In this document: one piece after another, positions 10,783 through 20,080 of the stretch
Layout of the letters: the number at the start of each line of letters is the position of its first letter
Numbering within the stretch: the stretch's first letter is position 1
NCBI RefSeq assembly: GCF_014898815.1
Contig: NW_026515444.1
Coordinates: forward strand, 18,468-82,467
DNA from: Panonychus citri
Lineage: Eukaryota; Arthropoda; Arachnida; Trombidiformes; Tetranychidae
Length of the DNA: 64,000 nt
Direction: 5' to 3'
The notes under the pieces: model-generated
The model's database searches: none
Told to the model about the DNA's origin: nothing
What the model saw: only the letters and a program-made list of their open reading frames with translations
Position numbers and translations under genes: made by a program

Positions 10783-11673
10783 TTTTTGATACAGATTGAG
10801 AATCATTTTTAGCATTTATCAACTTGATCGGCGATTTAATTTTTCGCTGTCATCTCTTTATCTTCGCCATTAGTGGAATTGACCAAAGCATTGAGCCTTT
10901 TTAATTTCTCATCGATATCACATCGAATTTGCTTGAGTTTCCTAATGGCACTTTCATCGGCATCCAAGTCGTTTCGGGACATGAGGCCATTGGAAATGTC
11001 GGAGACAAATCGATAATTACCAAGACCATTGAGATCGGAAGCTTCGTCTTGTAATAATCTTACTAGTTCGACGGATCATAGCCAATAAAGACGCAGACGA
11101 ACTTTTCATGCGATGAGGTTTTTCCATCGGCTGGCTAGATATTTATGTAATTGCGATGTCGATTTAGTCCGGAATCAAAGCTGATCTTAGATTGATGATG
11201 CTCCATTATGATGAGGTAGGTGTTTATTTCGAGACTTAGAATTTGATTTATCACGATTTCCTTCATCTTCTGAAGATGATGAACTATTTTATTAAGGTGA
11301 GCAACTCGAGATTAAGTTTCTCTTCTATGGCAGCATTGGATCCAGTTAATTCACTTTCTTTACCTTCAATAATTTTCTTCTCATCGATTGATTGTTTGAT
11401 CGAATCCAATTCTTTAGTTAAATAGTGTAAAACTGATTTGGTTTGATTCATATCGTCGTTGATTGTTGCTTGACTCTTGGTAAATTGTTCATCTTGTTTC
11501 CGAATTGATTTGTCCATCGAATTGATCTCTTTACGAACCAAATCTCGAATCTCATCAATCGATTGTGATAATTTCTCTTGTTCCAACTTTTCTTTCATCA
11601 TCAAGTGTTTCAATTCACTTCTCAAGGCATCTTGTCTGATCTTGTTGATCTCAGTTGTACCGTCATTAATCAC
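10783..11673 (-). pseudogene. CEP164-like fragment, copy 3, rearranged
   Basis: Third inverted copy. A 129-codon frame (11673-11284) joins TEINKIRQ directly to DALRSELKHL, so the part between these two segments of the source is missing. It continues through ESELTGSNAAIEEKLN, then loses the Ser-rich part. The segment 10783-11280 matches the C-terminal codons, stop and 3' flank of the source. Copies 2 and 3 share differences from the source, for example ELTGSNAA in place of ELTASNAA, so one was copied from the other. Confidence 0.85.
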
Positions 11674-11827
11674 TATTTTACTATTTATTTTTTTTATATG
11701 ATTACAAATTCAATTGCAACAATTGTTAAACAATTCACTCACATAATGTAAATGCTGATTTTATGCTTTATCGGACATTCGAGGGTTTTAGAGAAGATAC
11801 ATGTAAGTTTATACAATTAGACCAACC

Positions 11828-11870
11828 AAGATCCAAAACCATTAGTTGGCCCACTTAATTCTGATAACAT
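11828..11870 (-). pseudogene. Serpin exon 1 start relic
   Basis: Encodes MLSELSGPTNGFG and then departs from the serpin sequence. It is only the first 13 codons, with no splice donor. The flank downstream (11880-12100) resembles the 5' flank of other serpins, including the GAAAGACCGAAGTGCTT block at 12067-12085. Confidence 0.7.
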
Positions 11871-12445
11871 GATGTTTATTAATAAGATGGTCTCTAGATC
11901 ATTGAAACAATTTTATCAATTGACAACAGAATCATCAGTCTAATACAATTTTGTTCGAAATTTACAGCAACTTAATGTGAAAGTTCAATTCTCAATTTAA
12001 AGTGAAATCAAAAGATCGAAAATATAATCTTCTTATGATAGATACAATTCATGTTGCTTGGTGATTAGAAAGACCGAAGTGCTTTAATTACTAGTGTAGA
12101 TTTTCACTTCAAGGGAAAAATTGTGAAATCGGAAAAAAATCTCGATAATTTGCTTATTATTTATATTACAAAAATCTTCTTCTATTTCTATCAACAAGAA
12201 GCGATGCTTACTCTCATAAGTCAACATGAGAATTAAATTATTCAAGCGATAAATGGGTGAATTTGAATATTAATAGTTGATCAAAAATTAGCAATAGTTT
12301 TATTGAATCATTAGTAATCTAGCTAATTATTCAATTTATGAAAAATGAGTACAGAGAATATAAATTGAATATGATCTTAATGAAAATAATCTTGGTAGTT
12401 ATTAGTTGATTGGTAAGAAGTGTTCAGGGAGAGACATGGAAGGGA

Positions 12446-13744
12446 CTAATTTAGATCGCGCATATTGTTCATTTGACCGACAAAGAGATTGACTCTAGTT
12501 AAATTGTCACGAATCATGAAAATGAAAGGTCGGTCGAGAATGAAATCTTCATAAAACTTTGGACCAGCTCCACCCGTCATCTTAATACGAGTGTTCGCTA
12601 CAGCGACAGTTCCCTCTTCATCTACTTCGATGAGAGCAGTTTGAAGGGATTCGGATACAAACAATAAATCAGATTCTTCAGTGATATTTTTAAATTCTGC
12701 TTGTTCAGTAAATGGCAGTTCCATTCCCATTCGTGAAAGAATCTTATCTAAATCGTGAAAATCTTGAAGCTTAAATTTAGGAATATTAACCAACTTGAGA
12801 AATGTCAGACACATAGAATTCAGAAGATTTTCTAATTCCGTAGGATGTAAAGTAGAGATCAAATTGGACAGAGTATTGGATTTGGTTGGTAAAATGAAGA
12901 TCATACTAACATCCCCGTTGTATGGAAGCTCAACAATCTAGAATTAGAAAATTGGTCGACATTATTGAATTGAATTGACAAGAGTTGATTCTCTTTACTT
13001 ACCTTGAATTTGGCTGAGCGATTGTGAAGATATTTACGATATGTATTAGGAAGGGACATCATTTTAATTTTACTTTTTGATCCATCAGAATTAGCGAAAG
13101 TCTCATCAAATGTGTACTTTTTATTGAATGGTTTTGCCCATTTTCCTTTGAAATAAAGAGTGTTAATGACCAATAATAACATTTCTGGATTCGGGGATCT
13201 GGATAAGATTTTATCGATTTTTCCACATGTCTTTTCGGAGACCCACGAGTTTAGCTTGATCATAATTGCCTTTCCATTCTGAAAATCTTCATTTGTCACT
13301 TGAACGAAATAATTGGTCGTTAAGCTTTGAACAAACGCTTCTTTTAATGGATAATCTTTATTGACCATCAACAAATTGCCATAAAACAACGAGAAGTTAC
13401 GATCACTCGTACCATCGGCAATCGATTTATATTCATAAAGGAGCTAAAATAAAAACATTGATCAGTAAAAAAAGAAATAAACCAAATTATTGATAAACAA
13501 AAGAATTGATTAGATTTATTAATGTAATTACCTTTTTCGCGGCTTGAGAAATTGCAGAAGATAATTGGAGAACCTCTTTGATCTGTTCTCTAGTTGTACC
13601 AGTCGCTCCTTCCAATAACATTCCATAGGCTAAGATGACACTTAAAGGAGAGAAAACGACATTTCTATTCGAATCACTGATGTTTAATTGTTCCAAGAAA
13701 CGAAGTCCAAAACCATTAGTAGGTCCACTTAATTCTGACAACAT
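12446..13744 (-). CDS. Serpin B
   Basis: Three exons: 13744-13532, 13443-13003 and 12937-12446, phase 0 joins, 381 residues, no frameshift. Exon 1 is 18 bases shorter than in the paralogues: the IGDQNSE stretch of the LQLSSIGDQNSEISQ segment is reduced. Exon 2 carries LVINTLYFKGKW. The hinge is EEGTVAVANT, with Asn at P9 where the others have Val. The loop is RIKMTGGAGPKFYE before DFILDRPFIF. Counting from the hinge gives Gly at P1, which would be unusual, so Lys or Met nearby could be the real site. No signal peptide is seen. The 3' flank (about 12240-12445) is repeated at 14165-14427. Confidence 0.9.
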
Positions 13745-13937
13745 GATGTCTGTTAACGGTTTAAACTTTTGATTGAATTTTACTAAGAAATATCGACAAA
13801 ATCAGGCTCAATAGTCACTTCAATACAATGTACAGACTTGTGTGAATCAAAAGGTCGAAGATGTAAATTCTATAAGAGAGGGAAACAGAAATTCTGTTAC
13901 AGAATTAGTTTTGGATCAAAACTTTTGATTGGTGATT

Positions 13938-13955
13938 AGAAAGACTGAAGCGCTT
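13938..13955 (-). promoter_or_regulatory. Shared serpin 5' element, serpin B
   Basis: AGAAAGACTGAAGCGCTT, about 195 bases upstream of the serpin B start. A diverged copy of the block found upstream of the paralogues. Confidence 0.35.
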
Positions 13956-14394
13956 CATTAGATTTTACAATTTGATGTGGGAAATTTAAATGTGATGTGA
14001 CAATTTCGAGTTTTCAATTATTTCAAATCAAAGAGCGATGAGCAGCCCTAAGGCGCTTTCTAAATAGCTCATTGTAACGATTGACATTCTTGACAAGCTT
14101 TTCATCGAGAATTATTGATCAATCAACATTATTGTTTTTCAACAATTGATTGTATTCAAGTGATAAATGAGTGAATTCAAATACAGCAACATTTCATTTT
14201 CGATGATCAAAAATTAGCAATAGTTTTAGCTAATCATTAAAAACCTTGTTAATTATTCAATCTGTGATAAATGAGTACAAAGAATATAATTTAATTAACT
14301 TCTTACAAAAGAACGGATAATCTTTATACATGAAAATAATCTTGGTAGTTATTAGTTGATTGGTAAGAAGTGTTCAGGGAGAGACATGGAAGGG

Positions 14395-14500
14395 ACTAAT
14401 TTAGACTGCGTATTTTGTTCATCTGACCGGTGATTAAATTGTTTTCCATTTGCTGTTTTTTTTTGATCTGATTGTATCGAGATAATAGTTTTCTCTCCGT
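14395..14500 (-). pseudogene. Serpin exon 3 tail fused to CEP164-like fragment (copy 4)
   Basis: On the minus strand, 14427-14395 encodes the last codons of a serpin (GQMN-type end and stop). Immediately beside it, 14428-14500 matches the CEP164-like codons around IQSDQKKQQMENNLIT. A MITE-like element begins at 14503. Dead remnant of a former serpin plus CEP164 unit. Confidence 0.7.
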
Positions 14501-14502
14501 AT

Positions 14503-14609
14503 TAACCAGTGGGGATAAATTATGAGACTTTGAACTTAAAATCCATTAGTTAACTTTTTGGACATAAAAAACTGAAACTCGAAAGTCTCATAATTTATCC
14601 CCAAGGTTA
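14503..14609. mobile_element. MITE-like element 1 (about 107 bp, terminal inverted repeats)
   Basis: Ends are inverted repeats of about 27 bases: TAACC, then GGGGATAAATTATGAGACTT on the left, and its complement with one gap at the right end. The short non-coding interior suggests a non-autonomous DNA transposon. It shares the core ATTATGAGACT with the element at 19224-19544. The target duplication is not clear. Confidence 0.6.
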
Positions 14610-15698
14610 GTCGATAGATAAAAAATTTATTCCAACGAAAGTGATATAAATGATAAACACAGAGATTAATTAAGATCAGGCATTTGATTCATTTGACCGA
14701 TAAAGAGGTTAATTCCTGTTCGTTTGTCGCGAATCATGAATATAAAAGGTCGATCGAGAATGAAATCTTCTTTCGCTCGAGAAGTTCTCATACCGCCCAT
14801 TGCGCAACTAATTTTTGTCACCGCTGCAGCGACAGTTCCCTCTTCATTGACTTCGATAAAAGCCTTTTGAATTGATTCGGATACAAATAAATCAGATTCT
14901 TCAGTGATGTTTTTAAATTCTGCTCGTCCACTGAAAGGCAAGTCCATTCCCATTCGAGGGAGAATCTCATGTAACTTGTGGGTATCTTCAAGTTTAAATT
15001 TCGGAATCTTAACAGCACGAAGCTTCGTTCGGCTCATAGAATTCAAAAGAGTTTCTAATCCAATTGAATTCAATGTAGGAAGTAAATTGGGCAGAGTGTT
15101 GGATTCAGTGGGTAGAATGAAGATCATACTGACCTTTCCAATATACCGAAGCTCAATAACCTGAAATTGAAGAAAGACGAGCAAGTTACTTGTTATTGTT
15201 TTTAACCCAATGAATATTAACTCAAGCCGTAGACATCAACTATTAATTTCAGTTCGATTTACTTTACCTTGAATCTGGCCACTGGATTGTGAAGGTATTC
15301 GCATTTTTTACCACAAAGGGACATCATTTCAATCTTACTTTTAGTTCCATCAGAATTAGTGAAAGTTTCATCAAATGTTAAACTTGATTTGAACGATTTG
15401 CGCCATTTCCCTTTGAAATAAACGGTGTTTATAATAATGCATATCATGTCAGGATTTGTGGGTTCAGTCAAGATTTTATCGATTTTGCCAAAAGTCTGCT
15501 TGGAGACCCACAAGTTAACGTTATTCATGACTTCGGCTCCTTTTTGAAAATCTTCATTCGTCACTTTAGCGAAATAATTTTTCAATAAGCTTTGGACAAA
15601 CGCTTCTTTTAAGGTATAATTTTTATGAACCATTATCAAATTGTTTAAAATTAATGAGAAGTTGCGATCACTCGAACCTTCAGCAATCGATTTATATT

Positions 15699-16113
15699 TG
15701 TTATATAATTAAATGACCGATTATAATTATTTGACCAATGAGACAACTTAGTTGTCTGTTTCACAATAAACAAATGAATCACAAGTAATAATTACTATTG
15801 GTTATTAATCATATAGCAACAAACACTTAATCAGAATTACTAACAAGACACAATGTGGGTGATGTTGAACTATTTAATTAGTTGATTAGCTGATCTAAGA
15901 TCAGAGGTTGAGTAAGGTAACAGTCTTAGAATGTTATGGAGTAGATGAGTACAGAGGTTTTGTATCAATCACAATATATACTACTTAAAACGGATAAGGA
16001 AATAAGGGTAACAAACAAAGGTGAAGGGATGAAGCAACTTAGTTGCTTGGAAGAGTACAAGCAAAGTGGGAAGAGAGTAAAGAAAAGAGGGACGGTCACA
16101 TAATTACATAACA
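15699..16113 (-). repeat. LTR (3' LTR in element orientation)
   Basis: 415 bases, TG...CA. It contains three odd-centred palindromes, at 15741-15757, 15890-15904 and 16032-16048. Confidence 0.92.
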
Positions 16114-16125
16114 TCCTCCCTGTCT
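16114..16125 (-). other. Polypurine tract of the LTR element
   Basis: On the minus strand the bases next to the 3' LTR read ACAGGGAGGA, a purine run in the position where plus-strand priming starts in LTR elements. Confidence 0.6.
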
Positions 16126-16273
16126 TAAATCGCATTACTCTCTTTCAATGTAGAATCCGCAAAATATTCTCAGCACCTACAACATGTGCTGCTACATTAT
16201 CTTTAAAATAAAGAAGTCAAAATCAAAATGAAGCAACAACTAAAACCAAGTTTTGCTATTATTCAGTAGAAAA

Positions 16274-17371
16274 TCAGAATTCCGAACTTAGTTCTATTCT
16301 GCCATCCAAGTTACTTGACGTTATAAACCTTTCTTGATTATCCAAACTTAGTTTGTCACGTTCATGGTTCGATCCAGTTTGTGAAGTAACTTCAGCATCA
16401 ATTTCACCCGGTTCGTCTCGGTTATCGATCATTTCGCTTTCACTGATCAATTGAATATGATGGGCCAATCTTTCCAACGATCGATCATTTCTTAAAGCTG
16501 ATTGAATAGGGACTCGATTTATTTCCTTCAATCCTCTAAGAACATGAGTTATTACCAAATCTTCAGGCAGATTTCCATGGTACTCTTTGCACATTGCCAA
16601 CATATCATGATAATAGTTTGAAATCCTTTCATTATATCCTTGCTCTCTTGCAAGAATCCTAGAATATAATCCAATTTTATCGACTTCTCTTATATAAGTC
16701 TTTTTAAACACTTCTAAGAAGTGTGCCCACGAATGACCTCCAGGTTTCAACTTTGGCAGGTACACATACATGAACCATTTTTTCGCATCTTCTTTTAGAC
16801 ATTTACCCACGGCACGAATCAAATCTTCGTCTTTCCAACCATTCAGAGCTGCTTCAAATTCAAATTCACTCAGCCATTTTGCCGCTTCACCAGGATCACC
16901 ATTAAACATTGGGAATCCATCGATACTCAACTTAGTTGAGCCTTGTGTGAAAGTTTCCAAAATAGATTGATCACATCTATTGATCAAATTCTGAGAATTT
17001 GTATTAACTCGGCTCTCTTCACTGGCTCTTCCAGAATTGACGGGATTTATATTCGTCCTTGTGTTTTCTAACATTGTTGAATTTAGTTGATTAATTTCAA
17101 TCGCTGATAGCCGTGTGGCCATCCCACTTAAACAAGATTTCGTACTTGCATCAGTTTTATCAATTTTCTCTTCCAATTTCCTTAAACTCTCCTGAACTGA
17201 GTTCAGTATTCTCATCAGGTCTGTTGTTGAATTGGAACCAGCTTCTTTCAAATTTGTCCTGAGTCGCATTCCACCACTAGTACCAGAAGAACCATTGTTA
17301 CTTAGTAACAAGTCTAATTTGCTAGAAGCCAACAATGCATCAGGGTTTTCTTTATTTGACTCTCTTTCCAT
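16274..17371 (-). CDS. Gag-like protein of the LTR element
   Basis: 365 residues from MERESNKENPDALLASS. Residues about 50-95 form a probable coiled coil (LRKLEEKIDK). Residues about 140-290 match the retrotransposon Gag family: FNGDPGEAAKWLSEFE, then a WFMYVYLP segment, WAHFLEVFKKTY and ERISNYYHDMLAMCKEY. No CCHC zinc knuckle follows, and the C-terminus is acidic. The gene ends at a normal stop with no overlapping or downstream pol frame before the polypurine tract. Probable role: assembling particles that package the element's RNA, with enzymes supplied in trans. Intact, consistent with a young insertion. Confidence 0.88.
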   Translation of the reverse strand: MERESNKENPDALLASSKLDLLLSNNGSSGTSGGMRLRTNLKEAGSNSTTDLMRILNSVQESLRKLEEKIDKTDASTKSCLSGMATRLSAIEINQLNSTMLENTRTNINPVNSGRASEESRVNTNSQNLINRCDQSILETFTQGSTKLSIDGFPMFNGDPGEAAKWLSEFEFEAALNGWKDEDLIRAVGKCLKEDAKKWFMYVYLPKLKPGGHSWAHFLEVFKKTYIREVDKIGLYSRILAREQGYNERISNYYHDMLAMCKEYHGNLPEDLVITHVLRGLKEINRVPIQSALRNDRSLERLAHHIQLISESEMIDNRDEPGEIDAEVTSQTGSNHERDKLSLDNQERFITSSNLDGRIELSSEF

Positions 17372-17837
17372 TTTTACCAACCGTCAGCTTGATCAAACAC
17401 AAGCTGAAACCAAGACTTTTCACGAATTGAACTTAGTTCTTTCCAGAAAACGAACTTAGTTCTGATCAATCACTAATTTAAGTAACTTATTGATCATACA
17501 CAATAATTACCAACTCTTTTAAATAAGGACCAACACGATAATTTATTGATCGAACACAATAAATTAACTCTAAGCCTTGTACACAGAACTTAGTTCACCA
17601 AAACCAATAACGATCAGACACGAAAATTGATTTTAATTACTCGATCGAACACAAGTAATTACACAATGAGTACTGAGCTTAGCTCCGAAAGAATTAAATA
17701 ATCGACTGACTTAATTTCTCTCCTTGAGAAGTAATTACACAATGAGCACTGAGCTTAGCTCTTAAAGATGACCGAAGGAATTAAATAATCGACTGACTCA
17801 ATTCCTCCCCTCCTTAAGACGAGAAGCGGATCAAAAG

Positions 17838-17850
17838 GGCATCTGCACCA
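17838..17850 (-). other. Primer-binding-site-like sequence of the LTR element
   Basis: Minus strand TGGTGCAGATGCC begins two bases after the 5' LTR; its complement ends in CACCA as a tRNA 3' end does. The particular tRNA was not identified. Confidence 0.6.
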
Positions 17851-17852
17851 GA

Positions 17853-18267
17853 TGTTATATAATTAAATGACCGATTATAATTATTTGACCAATGAGACAA
17901 CTTAGTTGTCTGTTTCACAATAAACAAATGAATCACAAGTAATAATTACTATTGGTAATTAATCATATAGCAACAAACACTTAATCAGAATTACTAACAA
18001 GACACAATGTGGGTGATGTTGAACTATTTAATTAGTTGATTAGCTGATCTAAGATCAGAGGTTGAGTAAGGTAACAGTCTTAGAATGTTATGGAGTAGAT
18101 GAGTACAGAGGTTTTGTATCAATCACAATATATACTACTTAAAACGGATAAGGAAATAAGGGTAACAAACAAAGGTGAAGGGATGAAGCAACTTAGTTGC
18201 TTGGAAGAGTACAAGCAAAGTGGGAAGAGAGTAAAGAAAAGAGGGACGGTCACATAATTACATAACA
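17853..18267 (-). repeat. LTR (5' LTR in element orientation)
   Basis: 415 bases, identical to the other LTR except for one base seen by eye (GGTAATTAATC here, GGTTATTAATC there). Confidence 0.92.
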
Positions 18268-18711
18268 TATTCATCAAGAAGCTAAAATATGAACAAAGAA
18301 ACCAAATATTGATCAGTAATCAAAGAAATAAATCGTATTGTTGGTAAACTAAAGAATCAAAGTTTTAATAATTACCTTTTTAGCGGTTTGAGAAACTTCA
18401 GAATTTTGATTACCAATAGAAGATAATTGGAGAACCTCTTTGATCTGTTCTCCAGTTCTGCCAGTCGCTCCTTCCAATAACATTCCATAGGCTAAGATGA
18501 CACTTAAAGGTGAGAAAACGACATTTTTATTCGAATTTTCGGTGTTTAATTGTTCCAAGAAACGAAGTCCGAAACCATTAGTTGGTCCACTCAAATCCGA
18601 CAACATGGTGTTTCTTGACTAGTTGATCTTCACAATAATGGAAATATCTTCGGGTCAATACCAAGACTTAAATCATCTGAGACAAAGAAAAACAAAGCAA
18701 TTTGACCTTTT

Positions 18712-18735
18712 GAAAGACCGAAGCGCCTCAACTAG
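18712..18735 (-). promoter_or_regulatory. Shared serpin 5' element, serpin C
   Basis: GAAAGACCGAAGCGCCTCAA followed by CTAG, about 105 bases upstream of the serpin C start; same block and spacing as in serpin A. Confidence 0.4.
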
Positions 18736-18934
18736 TGAAGCTTTTTAACCTAAAGGTCGAAATTGAAACTATTTATAATAACAATCCTAAACTTTTACTT
18801 TCGAATTATAAACTTAATCAAATAGTTAGAATGCTGATTTTATGCTTTATCGGACACTCGAAAGTTTTAGAGAAGATAATTTGATACAATTAAGCTAATC
18901 AAGTAACATGATTATTAACAAGGTGGTCTCTAGA

Positions 18935-19215
18935 TTATTAAAACGATCTGATGGATTTATGACAGAATCACCGATTTATCAGAATATTGATCATCAAATT
19001 AATGTGAAAATTTACAATCTAAAGGTCGAAAATGTAAACTTGTTATGAGAGGGAAACACAATTAGTGTTGATTGGTGATTAGAAATACTGAAGCGCTTTA
19101 ATTACTAGTGTAGATTTTTACAACTTAAAGGGCCAGATTGAAATTGGCCGCTACACCGACAGTTCCCTCTTCATCTGTTAATACTTCGAAAAGAGCCGTT
19201 TGAAGGGATCCGTTG
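18935..19215 (-). pseudogene. Serpin relic: duplicated 5' flank plus a hinge fragment
   Basis: The segment 18935-19140 is nearly identical to the 5' flank of serpin D (21490-21700), including AGAAATACTGAAGCGCTTTA. Directly after it, 19148-19212 matches the hinge codons of serpin exon 3 (LQTAL...EEGTV region) with an insertion. The rest of the gene is gone. Confidence 0.65.
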
Positions 19216-19223
19216 ATATTAAT

Positions 19224-19544
19224 AGTATGACCTGTGCTTAGAAATTATGAGACTCAGCTGATTTAAATTGATAACTTTCTATTGAAAAATATTAGAATTT
19301 CGGAAATTTTAGAATTTGTTGAGGATAATTAGAGCAATTAAATTGTGTCCATTAGACCATTTTGAATCGCGATTTTGATATTCGACCTAACTAATATTGA
19401 CCCATAGTCTCTAAATTGTAGCAATTAAATCCCAAGAGTGTGTCTGACAATTCGGGTGAGTTGGAGAAAAAGAATGCATTTTAATTCTCCTGATAATTAA
19501 AATCGAATTCCGAGTCTCATAATTTCTAAGCAGAGGTTATTACT
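19224..19544. mobile_element. MITE-like element 2 (about 320 bp, terminal inverted repeats)
   Basis: Left end TAGTATGACCTGTGCTTAGA continuing AATTATGAGACTC (19224-19255), mirrored at the right end (19512-19544) with few mismatches. No coding frame inside. It shares ATTATGAGACT with the 14503-14609 element at the same inner part of the repeat, so both may be moved by the same transposase. Confidence 0.6.
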
Positions 19545-20080
19545 AGTTGATACATTGACACAAAATTCAATTAGTAATATTGAATTCATTCATTTTCTAA
19601 TTTGTTATTATCGTCAATCTTGAAATTTATAAAATTCATTAAATAAGAATTGTATGAGCTGATTCAACCAGTACTTCTAAAATATCGCTTGGGTCTGGGA
19701 TTAGTTTTGCATAGCAAACTCGACTATTCTTGTTTTCTAATAGTTGATCGCATGCAATTGGCTAAGTGATAAATCTAGTTGAGCATCAAGTATCAAATAG
19801 AGTAATAATGTAGTTACAGTATTAGATTACAACGAACACAATTTTCTAGAACCAAAAGCTCCCGAGAAGATGAAACATTGAATGTTTGTGAAGTTTTTAA
19901 TTAAAAGTTTATTGAATCATTAAAAAACTTTTCAATTTGTCCTGTAAAATTAGTAAATAAAATTGATTTTTTTGAGTCACATTAATGGTCTGCAAAAACG
20001 GATAATCTTTGTACACGAAATTAATCTTGGTAGTTATTAGTTGATTTGTACGAAGTATTCAGTGTGAGACATGGAAGGGA

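Larger units (their letters stand above)
15699..18267 (-). mobile_element. Gag-only LTR retrotransposon (TR-GAG-like), complete
   Basis: Two 415-base direct LTRs (TG...CA ends) flank 1739 bases of interior. The 4-base target duplication TATT (15695-15698 and 18268-18271) marks a clean insertion in serpin C. Transcription would run on the minus strand: LTR 18267-17853, then a primer-binding-like TGGTGCAGATGCC two bases inside, a Gag frame, then a polypurine tract next to the other LTR. I found only one mismatch between the LTRs (near 15830 and 17984), so insertion is recent. No protease, reverse transcriptase or integrase is present, so it must move with enzymes from another element. Gag-only terminal-repeat elements are described in plants; I do not recall them as a named class in mites. 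Confidence 0.9.
14666..18606 (-). pseudogene. Serpin C, interrupted by an LTR retrotransposon
   Basis: Exon 1 is 18606-18376. Exon 2 begins at 18281 but is broken after 14 bases at 18268 and resumes at 15698-15268. Exon 3 is 15160-14666. The insert is the 2.57-kb element at 15699-18267. Subtracting it and one copy of the 4-base target duplication gives exon 2 of 441 bases, the same as in serpins A, B, D and E. All other codons are open, so the insertion is the only visible lesion. The hinge is EEGTVAAAVT and the loop TKISCAMGGMRTSRAK; its second half is the same as in serpin A, and exon 3 and the 3' flank are also closest to A. Unless the insert is spliced out, the gene is inactive. Confidence 0.9.

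Noticed and set aside
15259..15639. Serpin C exon 2 piece as a separate short gene
   Set aside because: It is the 3' part of exon 2 cut off by the LTR element; exon 1 and the first 14 bases of exon 2 lie beyond the element.
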